Below, in pieces: positions 8,701-16,184 of a stretch of 32,756 nucleotides of DNA. How positions within the stretch are numbered: position 1 is the first letter of the stretch; each line of letters begins with the position of its first letter. Made by a program: the position numbers and the translations under genes. Source of the stretch: JADHUC01 sp964617665 (lineage in GTDB: Bacteria; Planctomycetota; Planctomycetia; Pirellulales; Pirellulaceae); assembly GCA_964617665.1 (NCBI GenBank), contig CAZUAH010000097.1, positions 1-32,756 of the forward strand, read 5' to 3'. A model generated the notes under the pieces. It was not told the DNA's origin. It worked only from the letters and a program-made list of their open reading frames with translations, and did no database searches.

Positions 8701-10407
8701 GTGCGCCATATCGGTAACCATGCCGACTCCATCCGTTCACTGAAGTTCAGCTCCGATGGCAGGTACCTTGCTTCGGGTGACCGGGAGGACGCAATCAGAG
8801 TTTGGGATCTGGAGTCGGGCAAGGCCACACTCGTCGATCTTAACGGCGGTGAGGAACGGGAAGCCTGGAGTGTGGGGATGGAGTGCATCAGCGGAGATGA
8901 CGGCTACTTCCCCAGTCGCGGCTGTGTGGCCTGGTCACCCGACGGTCGGATGATCGCCTACACAGGGCAATCTCGAGAAGAAGGAACATGGCAGATCATC
9001 GCTGACGGGACAACCGGCGAACGACTGCAGCGTCTGGCAGCGGGAGGCGAAATCGTGTCGTTCTCTCCCGATGGTTCGCTGCTCGCCGTCAGCGCGGGCA
9101 CTGACATTCACCTGGTCGACTGCGATACATGGAAGGTCAAACAGACGCTGACCGGACACATGCAAAACGTCAACGGTCTGGCGTTCTCTCCGGACGGGAA
9201 GCGGCTCGCGTCGGCCTCACAGGAACGGACGCTGCTATGGAACGTCGCGACTGGTGCACCGGTGCTCGCGTTGCCAGCGCCTCGCAAGCGGAGGTACTGC
9301 GCGATAGAGTTCTCGCCCGACGGATCGATGCTCGCCGTCGGGGGATCGTGCGGTCGCTTCAGCGAAGTGCGGATTTACATGGCGGCTACGCGCGACGAGG
9401 TTATCGCCGGCAGGTCCCATCCCGACGCCGTCCCGGAAATGCAGCTGGCTGCCGCCTGCCGGAAGCGTAAGGAATGGGAGGAAGCGATCAAGCAATACAC
9501 GCGGGAGATCGATGCGTATCCCGAGGATGAGACGCCGTGGCGCGGTCGCGCCCGGTGCCGCGTCGAAACCGGGCAGCTTGACCAGGCGTTTCAGGACTAT
9601 GAACGTGTCGTCCAACTGTGGCAAACCATCGGTGTCGCTTCAGAGTCGCTGTATGAGTTGGGCCCAGAGCTGACCAGACTTGCCAAGTGCTACGATGCCT
9701 CGGGGCAATCGGACCGAGCTCTTGCCGTGTACCGCCTTAGGCTGCAGATGTGGGAGACCAATTGCGATGATATCGTGTATCTGCACAGCGTTGGCCAGAC
9801 GGCAATCGGTAACACGATACTGACCAACACTGCGATATCCCACAACGTAGTCGCCATACGGCTTGCCGACGCCGACGATTCCGACGGGGCGATCGAGCAT
9901 CTTCTACGAGCCGTCGAGCTGTACGGCGTCCTCCAGGAGAGATCGATCGACGTCGAGAAGTCCTACGTTCCCGGGGGCATCCTGCGCCGCTTGATCGGAC
10001 TTTTGTCTGAAAAGGGCCGGATGGACGAGGCGCTCAAGATCTGCGGAGACGTAGTCGAGTCGGAACCGGAAAACGCGGCCGCTCACCGCTATCTTGGCGA
10101 TTTGCTGCGACAGATGGGAGACAATGAAGCGGCCATCAAGGCCTACCGGGAGGCGATCGCGCTGCATAAGAGCGGAGGAGGGCCGCACAACAACCTGGGG
10201 CTCGCACTGAAAGCGCTAGGTGATCTCGAAGGCGCGGTCGGGGCGTTCGAAAGGGGCGTTGCGTACTTTCAGAGCCAGATCGCGTCGGACCCCGGCAATG
10301 CGCTGGCTCGCAAGAACCTCCGAGCCGCCACGAACAACCTAAATTCCACGCGATCCCAACTTACCGACGCTGAAAACAAAGACGACCGGACAAGCCCCGA
10401 TCCTTGA
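5731..10407 (+). CDS. Giant membrane Ser/Thr protein kinase with WD40 propellers and TPRs
   Basis: 1558 residues. The kinase domain spans about 81-380: glycine loop GEGGFG (89-94), Lys in VALKV (K112), catalytic HRDIKPSN (D205), DFG at 226-228, activation-segment end GTPLYMSPEQ (251-260). One membrane helix follows at about 404-424, then a charged coiled coil to about 480. From about 520 to 1220 there are about 14 WD40-like blades, judged from recurring FSPDG-type turns and WDL/WDV ends; this number would fit two seven-bladed propellers. TPR-like helices with LGLALKALGDLEGAV fill the C-terminus. The N-terminal 75 residues (ERHEPSQWDAFLDEACGD) are the usual leader of this planctomycete kinase group. 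All catalytic residues are present. It likely senses through the outer propellers and signals to the adjacent ECF factor (inference). Confidence 0.93.
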   Translation: MSTDPAKAKTIFLQAVERHEPSQWDAFLDEACGDSPELRREVEVLLAAHANAGAFLENGAVAPDATLDQPITERAGSRIDRYKLLEKIGEGGFGVVFMAEQEEPVRRKVALKVIKPGMDTKDVIARFEAERQALAMMDHPNIAKVLDGGATESGRPYFVMELVRGIPITDYCDENKLTTRERLELFTSVCRAVQHAHQKGIIHRDIKPSNVMVTMRDDTPVAKVIDFGVAKATNQRLTEKTLFTRYSQMIGTPLYMSPEQAQMNEWDVDTRSDIYSLGVLLYELLSGTTPFDRERMRRAAYDELLKIIREEEPPKPSMRISTLGDSATDVSAQRKSDPKKLSAVICGELDWIVMKALEKDRKRRYETANGFAEDVQRYLNDEAVQACPPSFGYRFKKFARRNKPALVTASVVAAALVLGLVGTTWQAIRVMEEEERTEAQRDRAIQAEAVARWEAEQARQSAEREKQLAERERIARRDAQQHLYDARMSLVRSASEQGQRERVLELLNQCQPNSASGDGEFRSFEWYYRWRQCHRYSWSFSRGEERTTDDRDHVAVSPDGRTAVIARELWNLDTGERIGTLYYDGEEESNAEYAALEEAVRLDPDDEKAKEAKDAAWRERAWKWDTDAIRFSPDGAMVAAKTHDPKTLMSTIHVFNVASLEQTRTITFGVGEGGFMCHAMEFSPDGQLITAVPYIVALNVPQEIFVWEVATGEVRFSVKPNGERCPGSDQRKTINYTRRLAFSRDGAMLATGGYDEKGASRTQLWDISTGDCVKTLWSREGQSGLGHLLFLPDGNRLLARSRDGEITVWDLATGEIDASAPTQVHGGISPCGRTAISHGDYGAMELWDVDSGESTAALLAHSDSFASGLSLDGKRLVTVDDEENEVRIWDLRTDRLSQDFSLISDVSTAYGYSLFAFSPDGRTIACCHSRGTVDLWDVKAERRVRMVRFSFLRGIHSVAFAPDGQTIAASGQDRKTGKFRIDLYDLRSSAVRHIGNHADSIRSLKFSSDGRYLASGDREDAIRVWDLESGKATLVDLNGGEEREAWSVGMECISGDDGYFPSRGCVAWSPDGRMIAYTGQSREEGTWQIIADGTTGERLQRLAAGGEIVSFSPDGSLLAVSAGTDIHLVDCDTWKVKQTLTGHMQNVNGLAFSPDGKRLASASQERTLLWNVATGAPVLALPAPRKRRYCAIEFSPDGSMLAVGGSCGRFSEVRIYMAATRDEVIAGRSHPDAVPEMQLAAACRKRKEWEEAIKQYTREIDAYPEDETPWRGRARCRVETGQLDQAFQDYERVVQLWQTIGVASESLYELGPELTRLAKCYDASGQSDRALAVYRLRLQMWETNCDDIVYLHSVGQTAIGNTILTNTAISHNVVAIRLADADDSDGAIEHLLRAVELYGVLQERSIDVEKSYVPGGILRRLIGLLSEKGRMDEALKICGDVVESEPENAAAHRYLGDLLRQMGDNEAAIKAYREAIALHKSGGGPHNNLGLALKALGDLEGAVGAFERGVAYFQSQIASDPGNALARKNLRAATNNLNSTRSQLTDAENKDDRTSPDP

Positions 10408-10431
10408 TCCCCGACGACTGATACAAAAAGC

Positions 10432-10473
10432 CGGCCGGTGAGTGATCGACGCGAACCAACCTCTCACCGGCCG
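10432..10473. terminator. Stem-loop after the kinase gene
   Basis: The arms cggccggtgag (10432-10442) and ctcaccggccg (10463-10473) are a perfect 11-bp match with a 20-base loop. It lies 25 bases after the kinase stop and upstream of the HAF-like gene. No U-tract follows, so it may end or stabilise the kinase transcript, or act as a regulatory hairpin. The loop is long for a classical terminator. Confidence 0.45.
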
Positions 10474-10562
10474 CGAGGCCAAGCCCGGGCTCACGGTCCG
10501 CGCGCCCGGACGACTCTTTCATTCTACTGCGCGGACCAACACTGAACTAGGGAGTGAGGGTC

Positions 10563-11780
10563 ATGTCAGAAGACACAAGACGGATGGGGCGGTGGATTGC
10601 CATCGCCCTGGCAATCGGGTTGTTTTGCTCTGCGGAGGCGATGGCTAAGAAGCCGCCGAAACCACCCGCGGACGACGATCCGGTCACGTACACGCAGGTC
10701 GAGCTTTCCAGCATCGAGGGGAAGGCTTCGGCGGTCAATCAACTCGACGGATTCGTCGATGTCGTCGGCGGCCTCTGGGACAGCTCGGGGGAGGAGAGAG
10801 TGCTGAAGGCTCACTACTGGATGGTGGACCCGGCGGGCAACGTACTGTCCATGGCTTTGCAGACACTGCCCCCCGCCGCAGCTGGTGCCGTTGTCGGTTC
10901 GATGGCCTCGGACGTGAACAACCAAGGGGTTGTGGTCGGATGGCAGACGGATGGCACGGAACTTCCGAGGCCTGTGCTTTGGCCCAACGCGGCGAGTGCT
11001 CCGATCGAATTGCCATTGCCCAACGATGCCTCGCTGGGAGCAATGGCTACCTCCATCAATGACGCGGGAATCGTGGTGGGTACGACCTACGATCCCGACG
11101 ATCAGGGGGCTGTGGCCTCTCAGACGCTTGTGGCCTGGAAGGTAGCGGTAGCTGACGGAGTCGCCGTCGTGCTGGGCACCCAGGCAATCCTCAGCGCGCA
11201 AGCCGTCATGGTGCCGCAGATCGTCAACAGCGGTTACGTCAGCGTGTCTATCGCTAGCGAGCCCTTCAACTACCGCGCATTTCGCCTGAGCTTGGATTGG
11301 GACGACCAGAACGTGTGGATGGCGGCAGGCTCCGCGACGCAGCTTGTCGACACCTATAGCCAAGCGGCTGCTATAAACGAAGAGGGAACGGTCTGCGGCT
11401 GCTACAAACGCGACGGTGCTATGTGGGCTTTTGTCATGACCGCGGCCGGCGATTTGGTCGACCTGCCTGAACTTCCCGGTGGGCGCATCCGTGGGCAACC
11501 GTACGTGATACGCAACTTCCATGCGAACGCACTGAACAACGCGAGTCCGCTGCAGGTCGTTGGTGATGGAATCGTCCGCATGACGGAAACGTTGGAGGCC
11601 AGAGGGACCGTTAGCGTGCTCTGGAACGTTGGCGGCAGCGCCGTGGATTTGGGATCCGAGGCGGACGGAGATCGGAAGTACCTGCACGACATCAATGACG
11701 CCGGCTGGATCGTCGGCGACGCAGTTGATCCCGACGACTCCCTCGTGCGGCGGCCTGTCGTGTTGATTCCCAGCCAATAG
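10563..11780 (+). CDS. Exported protein with HAF-type repeats
   Basis: 405 residues from ATG 10563, with GGGAG/GAGGG upstream; a GTG three codons earlier is less likely. The signal peptide is MGRWIAIALAIGLFCSAEAMA with cleavage after AMA, followed by the Pro/Lys-rich KKPPKPP. The mature part has about six degenerate repeats of the form A-x-x-N-x-x-G-x-V-V-G: SDVNNQGVVVGW, TSINDAGIVVGT, AAINEEGTVCGC, HDINDAGWIVGD and others. This resembles HAF/beta-propeller-like extracellular repeat proteins, which have no known activity. It follows the kinase by 155 bases that hold a hairpin, so it may be a separate unit. Functional role not known. Confidence 0.8.
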   Translation: MSEDTRRMGRWIAIALAIGLFCSAEAMAKKPPKPPADDDPVTYTQVELSSIEGKASAVNQLDGFVDVVGGLWDSSGEERVLKAHYWMVDPAGNVLSMALQTLPPAAAGAVVGSMASDVNNQGVVVGWQTDGTELPRPVLWPNAASAPIELPLPNDASLGAMATSINDAGIVVGTTYDPDDQGAVASQTLVAWKVAVADGVAVVLGTQAILSAQAVMVPQIVNSGYVSVSIASEPFNYRAFRLSLDWDDQNVWMAAGSATQLVDTYSQAAAINEEGTVCGCYKRDGAMWAFVMTAAGDLVDLPELPGGRIRGQPYVIRNFHANALNNASPLQVVGDGIVRMTETLEARGTVSVLWNVGGSAVDLGSEADGDRKYLHDINDAGWIVGDAVDPDDSLVRRPVVLIPSQ

Positions 11781-11946
11781 AAGGCCGAAAGCCCGAGGGT
11801 GCGCGACACATGGTCCGCGTGCAGCGGACGAACGGTCGTCAACGGCAGCGTGGAATTGACCGTCGGCGGAAGTCTGTACTCACGTCACAGCTCCGTAGAT
11901 CACGCAACGCGAGATGGGAGGCATCGTGACCCCACCGCTTCCAGGG
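11781..11946. other. Convergent intergenic region with small hairpin
   Basis: Lies between the converging stop codons of the HAF-like gene and the DUF6263-like gene. It contains gtccgc (11813-11818) and gcggac (11824-11829) around a 5-base loop, a plausible transcript-end hairpin without a T-run. Nothing else was recognised. Confidence 0.35.
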
Positions 11947-12867
11947 TCAATTTCGCTTCACTTTGGTCACGCTCAGCACAATCGTGCTGCTGGCATTGAC
12001 CTTGATCGCTGTGCCCTTATAAGGCACCTCTGACGCTGTCGTTTGCGTGATCTCCGAGTGGACCAATCGACCGGCGATGTTGTCGAAATAGAACACCCCG
12101 CCATATTGCTCCGGCATCGCTGGGGCATCCGATACGTCGGCCTCCTTCCGGGGCTCGACACGCGCAACCATGGTGATCTTCATATAGACTCTGTCGTTTC
12201 GCGGGACGGTTCCTTCGTGCGTGAAATCGTTGACGATCCGAATCGTCCCAAGCGGCGAATCGACGTCGTGGCTGCTGTTCCATTTATCGCCTTGAGCCAC
12301 GGGATCTTCTGGCAACCGTCCGAGTGTTTGACGTAACGTCCGGTTGATCCCATCTCTGGTAAGCAGGCTCTTCCACCCGGATGCGTCTGGTTCATTCGTC
12401 GCGTCGCCGTCGGGCTTCTCCGGTTGTGTGACCTTGAGGATCTCGCCACGATTCGACATCGCTACGGTAAATCGACTGCCCAACAATGGGCGAATGTCAC
12501 GGGCCATGTCCTGGATGTCCGGCGGGGGCTTTTCCTTTGACGACGAGTCGTAGTTAATCGCTCGTCCATCGACGTCTGTCGTCTTCATCGTCACGCGGTC
12601 GAAGGCCTGCGTCATTCGCATTGTCCCGTTCTGCTCGACACCGTCCACGTTCCACAGCATTTCCAAGCCTGTGTCGATCGACATTGCCGTCGCCTTACCC
12701 TGTACCGAAGTTTTGGTCTTGGTCTCTTGCGTCACCTTGAGACGCAACTGGTCGCCTTCGCGAAGCCTCCATCGCAACAAGATCCTTTCCGGTTCTCCTG
12801 CCTGCAAGCAAGCCATCGGAGCACCGAGTGCGAAGGCGAACACTAGGGAAAGACAAAGACTTCGCAT
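11947..12867 (-). CDS. Exported protein, DUF6263-like
   Basis: 306 residues. Signal peptide MRSLCLSLVFAFALGAPMAC with probable cleavage after LQA; the Cys lacks a good lipobox, so it is likely soluble or periplasmic. The mature protein begins ERILLRWRLREGDQLRLKVTQ and contains SRFTVAMSNRGEILKV, a Gly/Asp-rich DPVAQGDKW, and a beta-rich C-terminus. The layout (RWRLREGD... then NRGEI then WN...) matches planctomycete DUF6263-like proteins of unknown function. The ATG at 12867 follows GGGAAG. It lies 15 bases after the DUF3524 glycosyltransferase on the same strand, so the two probably form an operon. Function unknown. Confidence 0.78.
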   Translation of the reverse strand: MRSLCLSLVFAFALGAPMACLQAGEPERILLRWRLREGDQLRLKVTQETKTKTSVQGKATAMSIDTGLEMLWNVDGVEQNGTMRMTQAFDRVTMKTTDVDGRAINYDSSSKEKPPPDIQDMARDIRPLLGSRFTVAMSNRGEILKVTQPEKPDGDATNEPDASGWKSLLTRDGINRTLRQTLGRLPEDPVAQGDKWNSSHDVDSPLGTIRIVNDFTHEGTVPRNDRVYMKITMVARVEPRKEADVSDAPAMPEQYGGVFYFDNIAGRLVHSEITQTTASEVPYKGTAIKVNASSTIVLSVTKVKRN

Positions 12868-12882
12868 TTCCGCACTTCCCTT

Positions 12883-13974
12883 TCAGCCCCTGCCCAAGAG
12901 TTCGACTGCGTCGTCCATTTGTGGAGCCACTACGTCCCAGTGGTACGATGCCGCCCCGGCGGTCGGATCGCAATCCGCAGGCGGCCAGCGGTCGGTTTGG
13001 GCTCGGTCCGCCAGGTCTATTAAACGATCAGCCAGGCTGGTCACACTTCCATCGTAGAAAAACTCGGGGGTTTCGCCTAGGATTTTCGGATATGCCAGTC
13101 GCCTAGGGACGAGCGGAAAACACCCGGCAGCCACGGCCTCCAGCACCGCGATGCCGAAGAATTCGTGGTTAGCTGTGGAAACGACCACGTCGGATGCGGA
13201 AAGCGCCTCGCGATAGTGTTGCCGGGTTGGCAGAAACCCCCAATGATCGACGCGGTCTCCCAGCCGTTCGCGCGCCCGTTCAAAGCAATCTGGGACTTGT
13301 CCAAACGATTCGCCCAAGACGCTGACGCGGAAATGGCATCCGTGATCGACCAGCAAATCAAGGGCGTCGAAAAACGACTGAGGGTTCTTGTCGTGCTCCC
13401 AACGCGACACCCACACGATTCGCAGTGGTCCGGGTGTGCGCGCGGAGCGAGCAGGAAATGTCTCCACCCCGGGCGAATGTATCTCCGATTTCTCGCGAAT
13501 TGACTCGGTGACACTACGCGGCTGGCAGTCTGGCATTCGCTCGATCAGTTGGCTAAGGGCAGCGAGGAAATCGTCGCGATGAAACGCCGAATTGAACCAC
13601 ACACGATCTGCGGCCAGCGCCGTCGTCATGTTTGTGAACGCAAAATGCAGGTCACGTTCGTTTTTCTGCCTGTTTGGATAGGTCAATTGGTTTTCGTGGA
13701 AATACACGATCGTCGGAAGAGCCCGGATTTCCGCCGGACAGAGTCCGCGGAATTCGGCCAGATTAAGCATATCGGTACAGAACAACACGTCGAAGGCCAC
13801 GCTACTGATCTGCTCGGCAAATGTCACCGCACCGTGTCGCATCCGCCATTTCCACTTGTAAGCCGGTAACGTAAGCGTGGCGAATTGGTGTCTGCTGCGA
13901 CTGGACCATCCGTCCAGGAATGCTTGATGACTACCGCCATGGTACGCGTTCAGCGCCAGCACCCGTGTCTTCAT
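12883..13974 (-). CDS. GT4-type glycosyltransferase, DUF3524 / tRNA-queuosine mannosyltransferase (QTMAN)-like
   Basis: 363 residues. The N-terminal part begins LALNAYHGGSHQAFLDGW, the DUF3524 signature, and holds DVLFCTDMLNLAEF and YFHENQLTYP. The C-terminal half is a GT4 Rossmann domain with RIVWVSRWEHDKNP (about 184-197), GFLPTRQHYREALSASDVVV, and the donor-binding HEFFGIAVLEAVAAGCFPLVP. The human homologue GTDC1 (QTMAN) puts mannose on queuosine in tRNA-Asp, and bacterial members are named after it. Whether this protein modifies tRNA is inference; no queuosine genes are in the window. It is divergent from the BatA-VWA gene with only 26 bases between starts. Confidence 0.85.
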   Translation of the reverse strand: MKTRVLALNAYHGGSHQAFLDGWSSRSRHQFATLTLPAYKWKWRMRHGAVTFAEQISSVAFDVLFCTDMLNLAEFRGLCPAEIRALPTIVYFHENQLTYPNRQKNERDLHFAFTNMTTALAADRVWFNSAFHRDDFLAALSQLIERMPDCQPRSVTESIREKSEIHSPGVETFPARSARTPGPLRIVWVSRWEHDKNPQSFFDALDLLVDHGCHFRVSVLGESFGQVPDCFERARERLGDRVDHWGFLPTRQHYREALSASDVVVSTANHEFFGIAVLEAVAAGCFPLVPRRLAYPKILGETPEFFYDGSVTSLADRLIDLADRAQTDRWPPADCDPTAGAASYHWDVVAPQMDDAVELLGRG

Positions 13975-14000
13975 TGCCGGTTTCTCGTTACCATTGAGGT

Positions 14001-16184
14001 ATGTCTTGGCTGTCCGCGCTACTGAATTCGCTCCCGTTTACCAACCCTGCGATGCTTCTATGGGGCTTCGCGGCGAGTCTGCCGATTATTGTCCACTTGT
14101 GGAGCAAGCGGAAGTACAACGAAGTAACCTGGGCAGCAATGGAATATCTGCTGGCCGCCGTCCGCAAGAACGTTCGGCGAATTCGGATCGAGCAGTTGAT
14201 TTTGCTGTTGATTCGTGTGGCAATCCTGATCCTGCTGGCCGTTGCACTGGCAGATCCGGTGTTGTCGCTGTTTCCCACTCTGGGGTCGTCGCTGGGAACG
14301 GCCGGCCAGACCCATTTCGTCTTGGTGCTGGATGGATCGTACTCGATGGCCTATCGGGCATCCGAGGAGAGCCGCTTCGAGTTGGCTCAGCAACTCGCTG
14401 TCCAGGTCGTCCAGGACAGCCGACAGGGCGATGGATTCACGCTGGTTCTGATGGCCGATCCGCCCGTGGTGGCGATCTCCGAGCCGGCGTTTGATCCTAA
14501 GGACGTAACCGAGGAAATCGAGAATCTACGTATGCGGCACGGTGGAGCCAATCTGCCGACGACCTTGGCGGAAATCGAGCGAATCCTCAATAAGGGCGAG
14601 ATGTCGCAGTCGCGGTTGATCGACAAGAAGGTCTGCTTCTTCACCGACGTTGGACGGACCACATGGGAGGAGTCGGCCACCGAGACGTGCCGCGGGCATG
14701 TGGATCGCTTGGCTGAAAAAGCATCTCTAGTCCTGTTCGATGTGGGGCAGACGGACGTGGAGAATGTTGCCATCACGGCTATGGACGTTCGCGAGTCACT
14801 TGTAACAATCGCTCGGGATGTCACGGTCGACGTGGAAGTGCAGAATTTTGGCAGAAGCGATCGCACCGGTTGTCGCATAACGCTTTTCGTTGACGACCAG
14901 CAAGTTCATACAGACAAAGTCGATGTGTCCGCGGGAGGACGGGCGTCTGTGTCGTTTGCGCACCGCTTCGAAACGCCAGGGGAGCACAAGATCGAGGCTC
15001 GCTTGGCTGACGACGCGCTGGCAGTCGACAATCGTCGGTGGGTCAGCGTGCCGGTGCGCGAGTCGGTCAACGTGCTGTGCATCGAAGGCAAACAAGGAGC
15101 GGCGCGATACGTCGCCATGGCGCTTGAGCCCAGCAAATCCGATCGCCCGCGTGTCCGACCTGACGTGAGATTCGAGCATGCTTTGCTGGAATTGGAGTTG
15201 GGCGAATACGACTGCATCTTCCTGTGCAATGTTGGCCGGTTCGGGCGTGACGAGTCAGCAGTGCTGTATGAATACCTGAAGAACGGCGGTGGATTGATCG
15301 TTACCCTGGGAGACCAGGTTCAGGCCGACAGCTACAACGAGCAGTTGGGCGGCGAACTGTCGGGACAACGGATCTTGCCAGTTCGTCTTGAGCGACCGTC
15401 GGCCGAGTCTCAGTATGCGTTCGATCCACTGGAATACCGTCATGCGATCGTGGCGGTGTTTGCTGGGCACGAGCGCAGTGGCTTGATTACCACTCCCGTC
15501 TGGAAGTATTTCAAAACGACGCTGTACGACAGCACGTCGGCCAGAGTGGCCCTGGCGTTTCACAACGGCGATCCAGCGATCGTAGAAGAGCCGGTACTTC
15601 GCGGGCGAAGCATCGTGTTGACCACGGCGGCGTCGCCGGAATCCGTAGACCGCTCGACGTCACCGCCGACGCCGTGGACCGCCATTTCCTCGTGGGCCAG
15701 TTTTCCGCCACTGGTACAGGAAATGCTGGCTCTGGCCGTTGGTGGCAGGACAAGCGGCCGGAATCTGCTGGTGGGGGACGCGGTCGAGGGATCGGTGGCG
15801 GGCGCGGCCAGCGGTCTGGCGCTGACGGTCGAGGGGCCGGACGGCGAAAGTGACCGCGTGCCGATGAGGACGGACGGTGAGCGCAGCCGTTGGGTGTACG
15901 ACAGAGCGATGTGGAGCGGAATGTACGCCGCGCGCTACAGCGAGCCGCTCGACAAGTCTGAGTTTTTCGCCGTAAACGTGGACACGCACGAAAGCGATCT
16001 GGATAGGTTTGATATCGAGTTACTTCCAAGTCAATTCAACCGGGATTTTAGCCTGGACGCGGATGCGGCGTCCTTGCCTGCAACCAAGCCGATGGAGTAC
16101 TTCCGTTGGTTCCTGGGTGCCGTGTTTGTGTTGCTGTTGGCCGAGTCATTTGCGGCCTGGTACTTCGGAAACGCGTCGTCATGA
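14001..16184 (+). CDS. BatA-type VWA-domain membrane protein
   Basis: 727 residues. The N-terminus is the BatA/aerotolerance-regulator module: PAMLLWGFAASLPIIVHLWS (about 16-35), a basic loop, then TM helix LILLLIRVAILILLAVALA (about 66-84). The VWA domain follows with a complete MIDAS start DGSYS (111-115). A CARDB-like beta region with NFGRSDRTG (about 285-350) and a glutamine-amidotransferase-like segment with EYDCIFLCNVGRFG and YLKNGGGLIVTLGD follow. A C-terminal helix (about 700-722) anchors the far end. In MoxR/Bat clusters such proteins form a MoxR-dependent envelope machine; no MoxR or DUF58 gene is adjacent here. The stop codon overlaps the next start (ATGA), so the two are translationally coupled. 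Confidence 0.88.
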   Translation: MSWLSALLNSLPFTNPAMLLWGFAASLPIIVHLWSKRKYNEVTWAAMEYLLAAVRKNVRRIRIEQLILLLIRVAILILLAVALADPVLSLFPTLGSSLGTAGQTHFVLVLDGSYSMAYRASEESRFELAQQLAVQVVQDSRQGDGFTLVLMADPPVVAISEPAFDPKDVTEEIENLRMRHGGANLPTTLAEIERILNKGEMSQSRLIDKKVCFFTDVGRTTWEESATETCRGHVDRLAEKASLVLFDVGQTDVENVAITAMDVRESLVTIARDVTVDVEVQNFGRSDRTGCRITLFVDDQQVHTDKVDVSAGGRASVSFAHRFETPGEHKIEARLADDALAVDNRRWVSVPVRESVNVLCIEGKQGAARYVAMALEPSKSDRPRVRPDVRFEHALLELELGEYDCIFLCNVGRFGRDESAVLYEYLKNGGGLIVTLGDQVQADSYNEQLGGELSGQRILPVRLERPSAESQYAFDPLEYRHAIVAVFAGHERSGLITTPVWKYFKTTLYDSTSARVALAFHNGDPAIVEEPVLRGRSIVLTTAASPESVDRSTSPPTPWTAISSWASFPPLVQEMLALAVGGRTSGRNLLVGDAVEGSVAGAASGLALTVEGPDGESDRVPMRTDGERSRWVYDRAMWSGMYAARYSEPLDKSEFFAVNVDTHESDLDRFDIELLPSQFNRDFSLDADAASLPATKPMEYFRWFLGAVFVLLLAESFAAWYFGNASS

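Noticed and set aside
10566..11777. 403-codon minus-strand open frame
   Set aside because: Antisense shadow of the HAF-like gene, rich in His/Arg with no motif.
16106..16180. Earlier start for the second VWA gene
   Set aside because: It would run far into the upstream gene; the ATGA overlap at 16181 is a standard coupled start.
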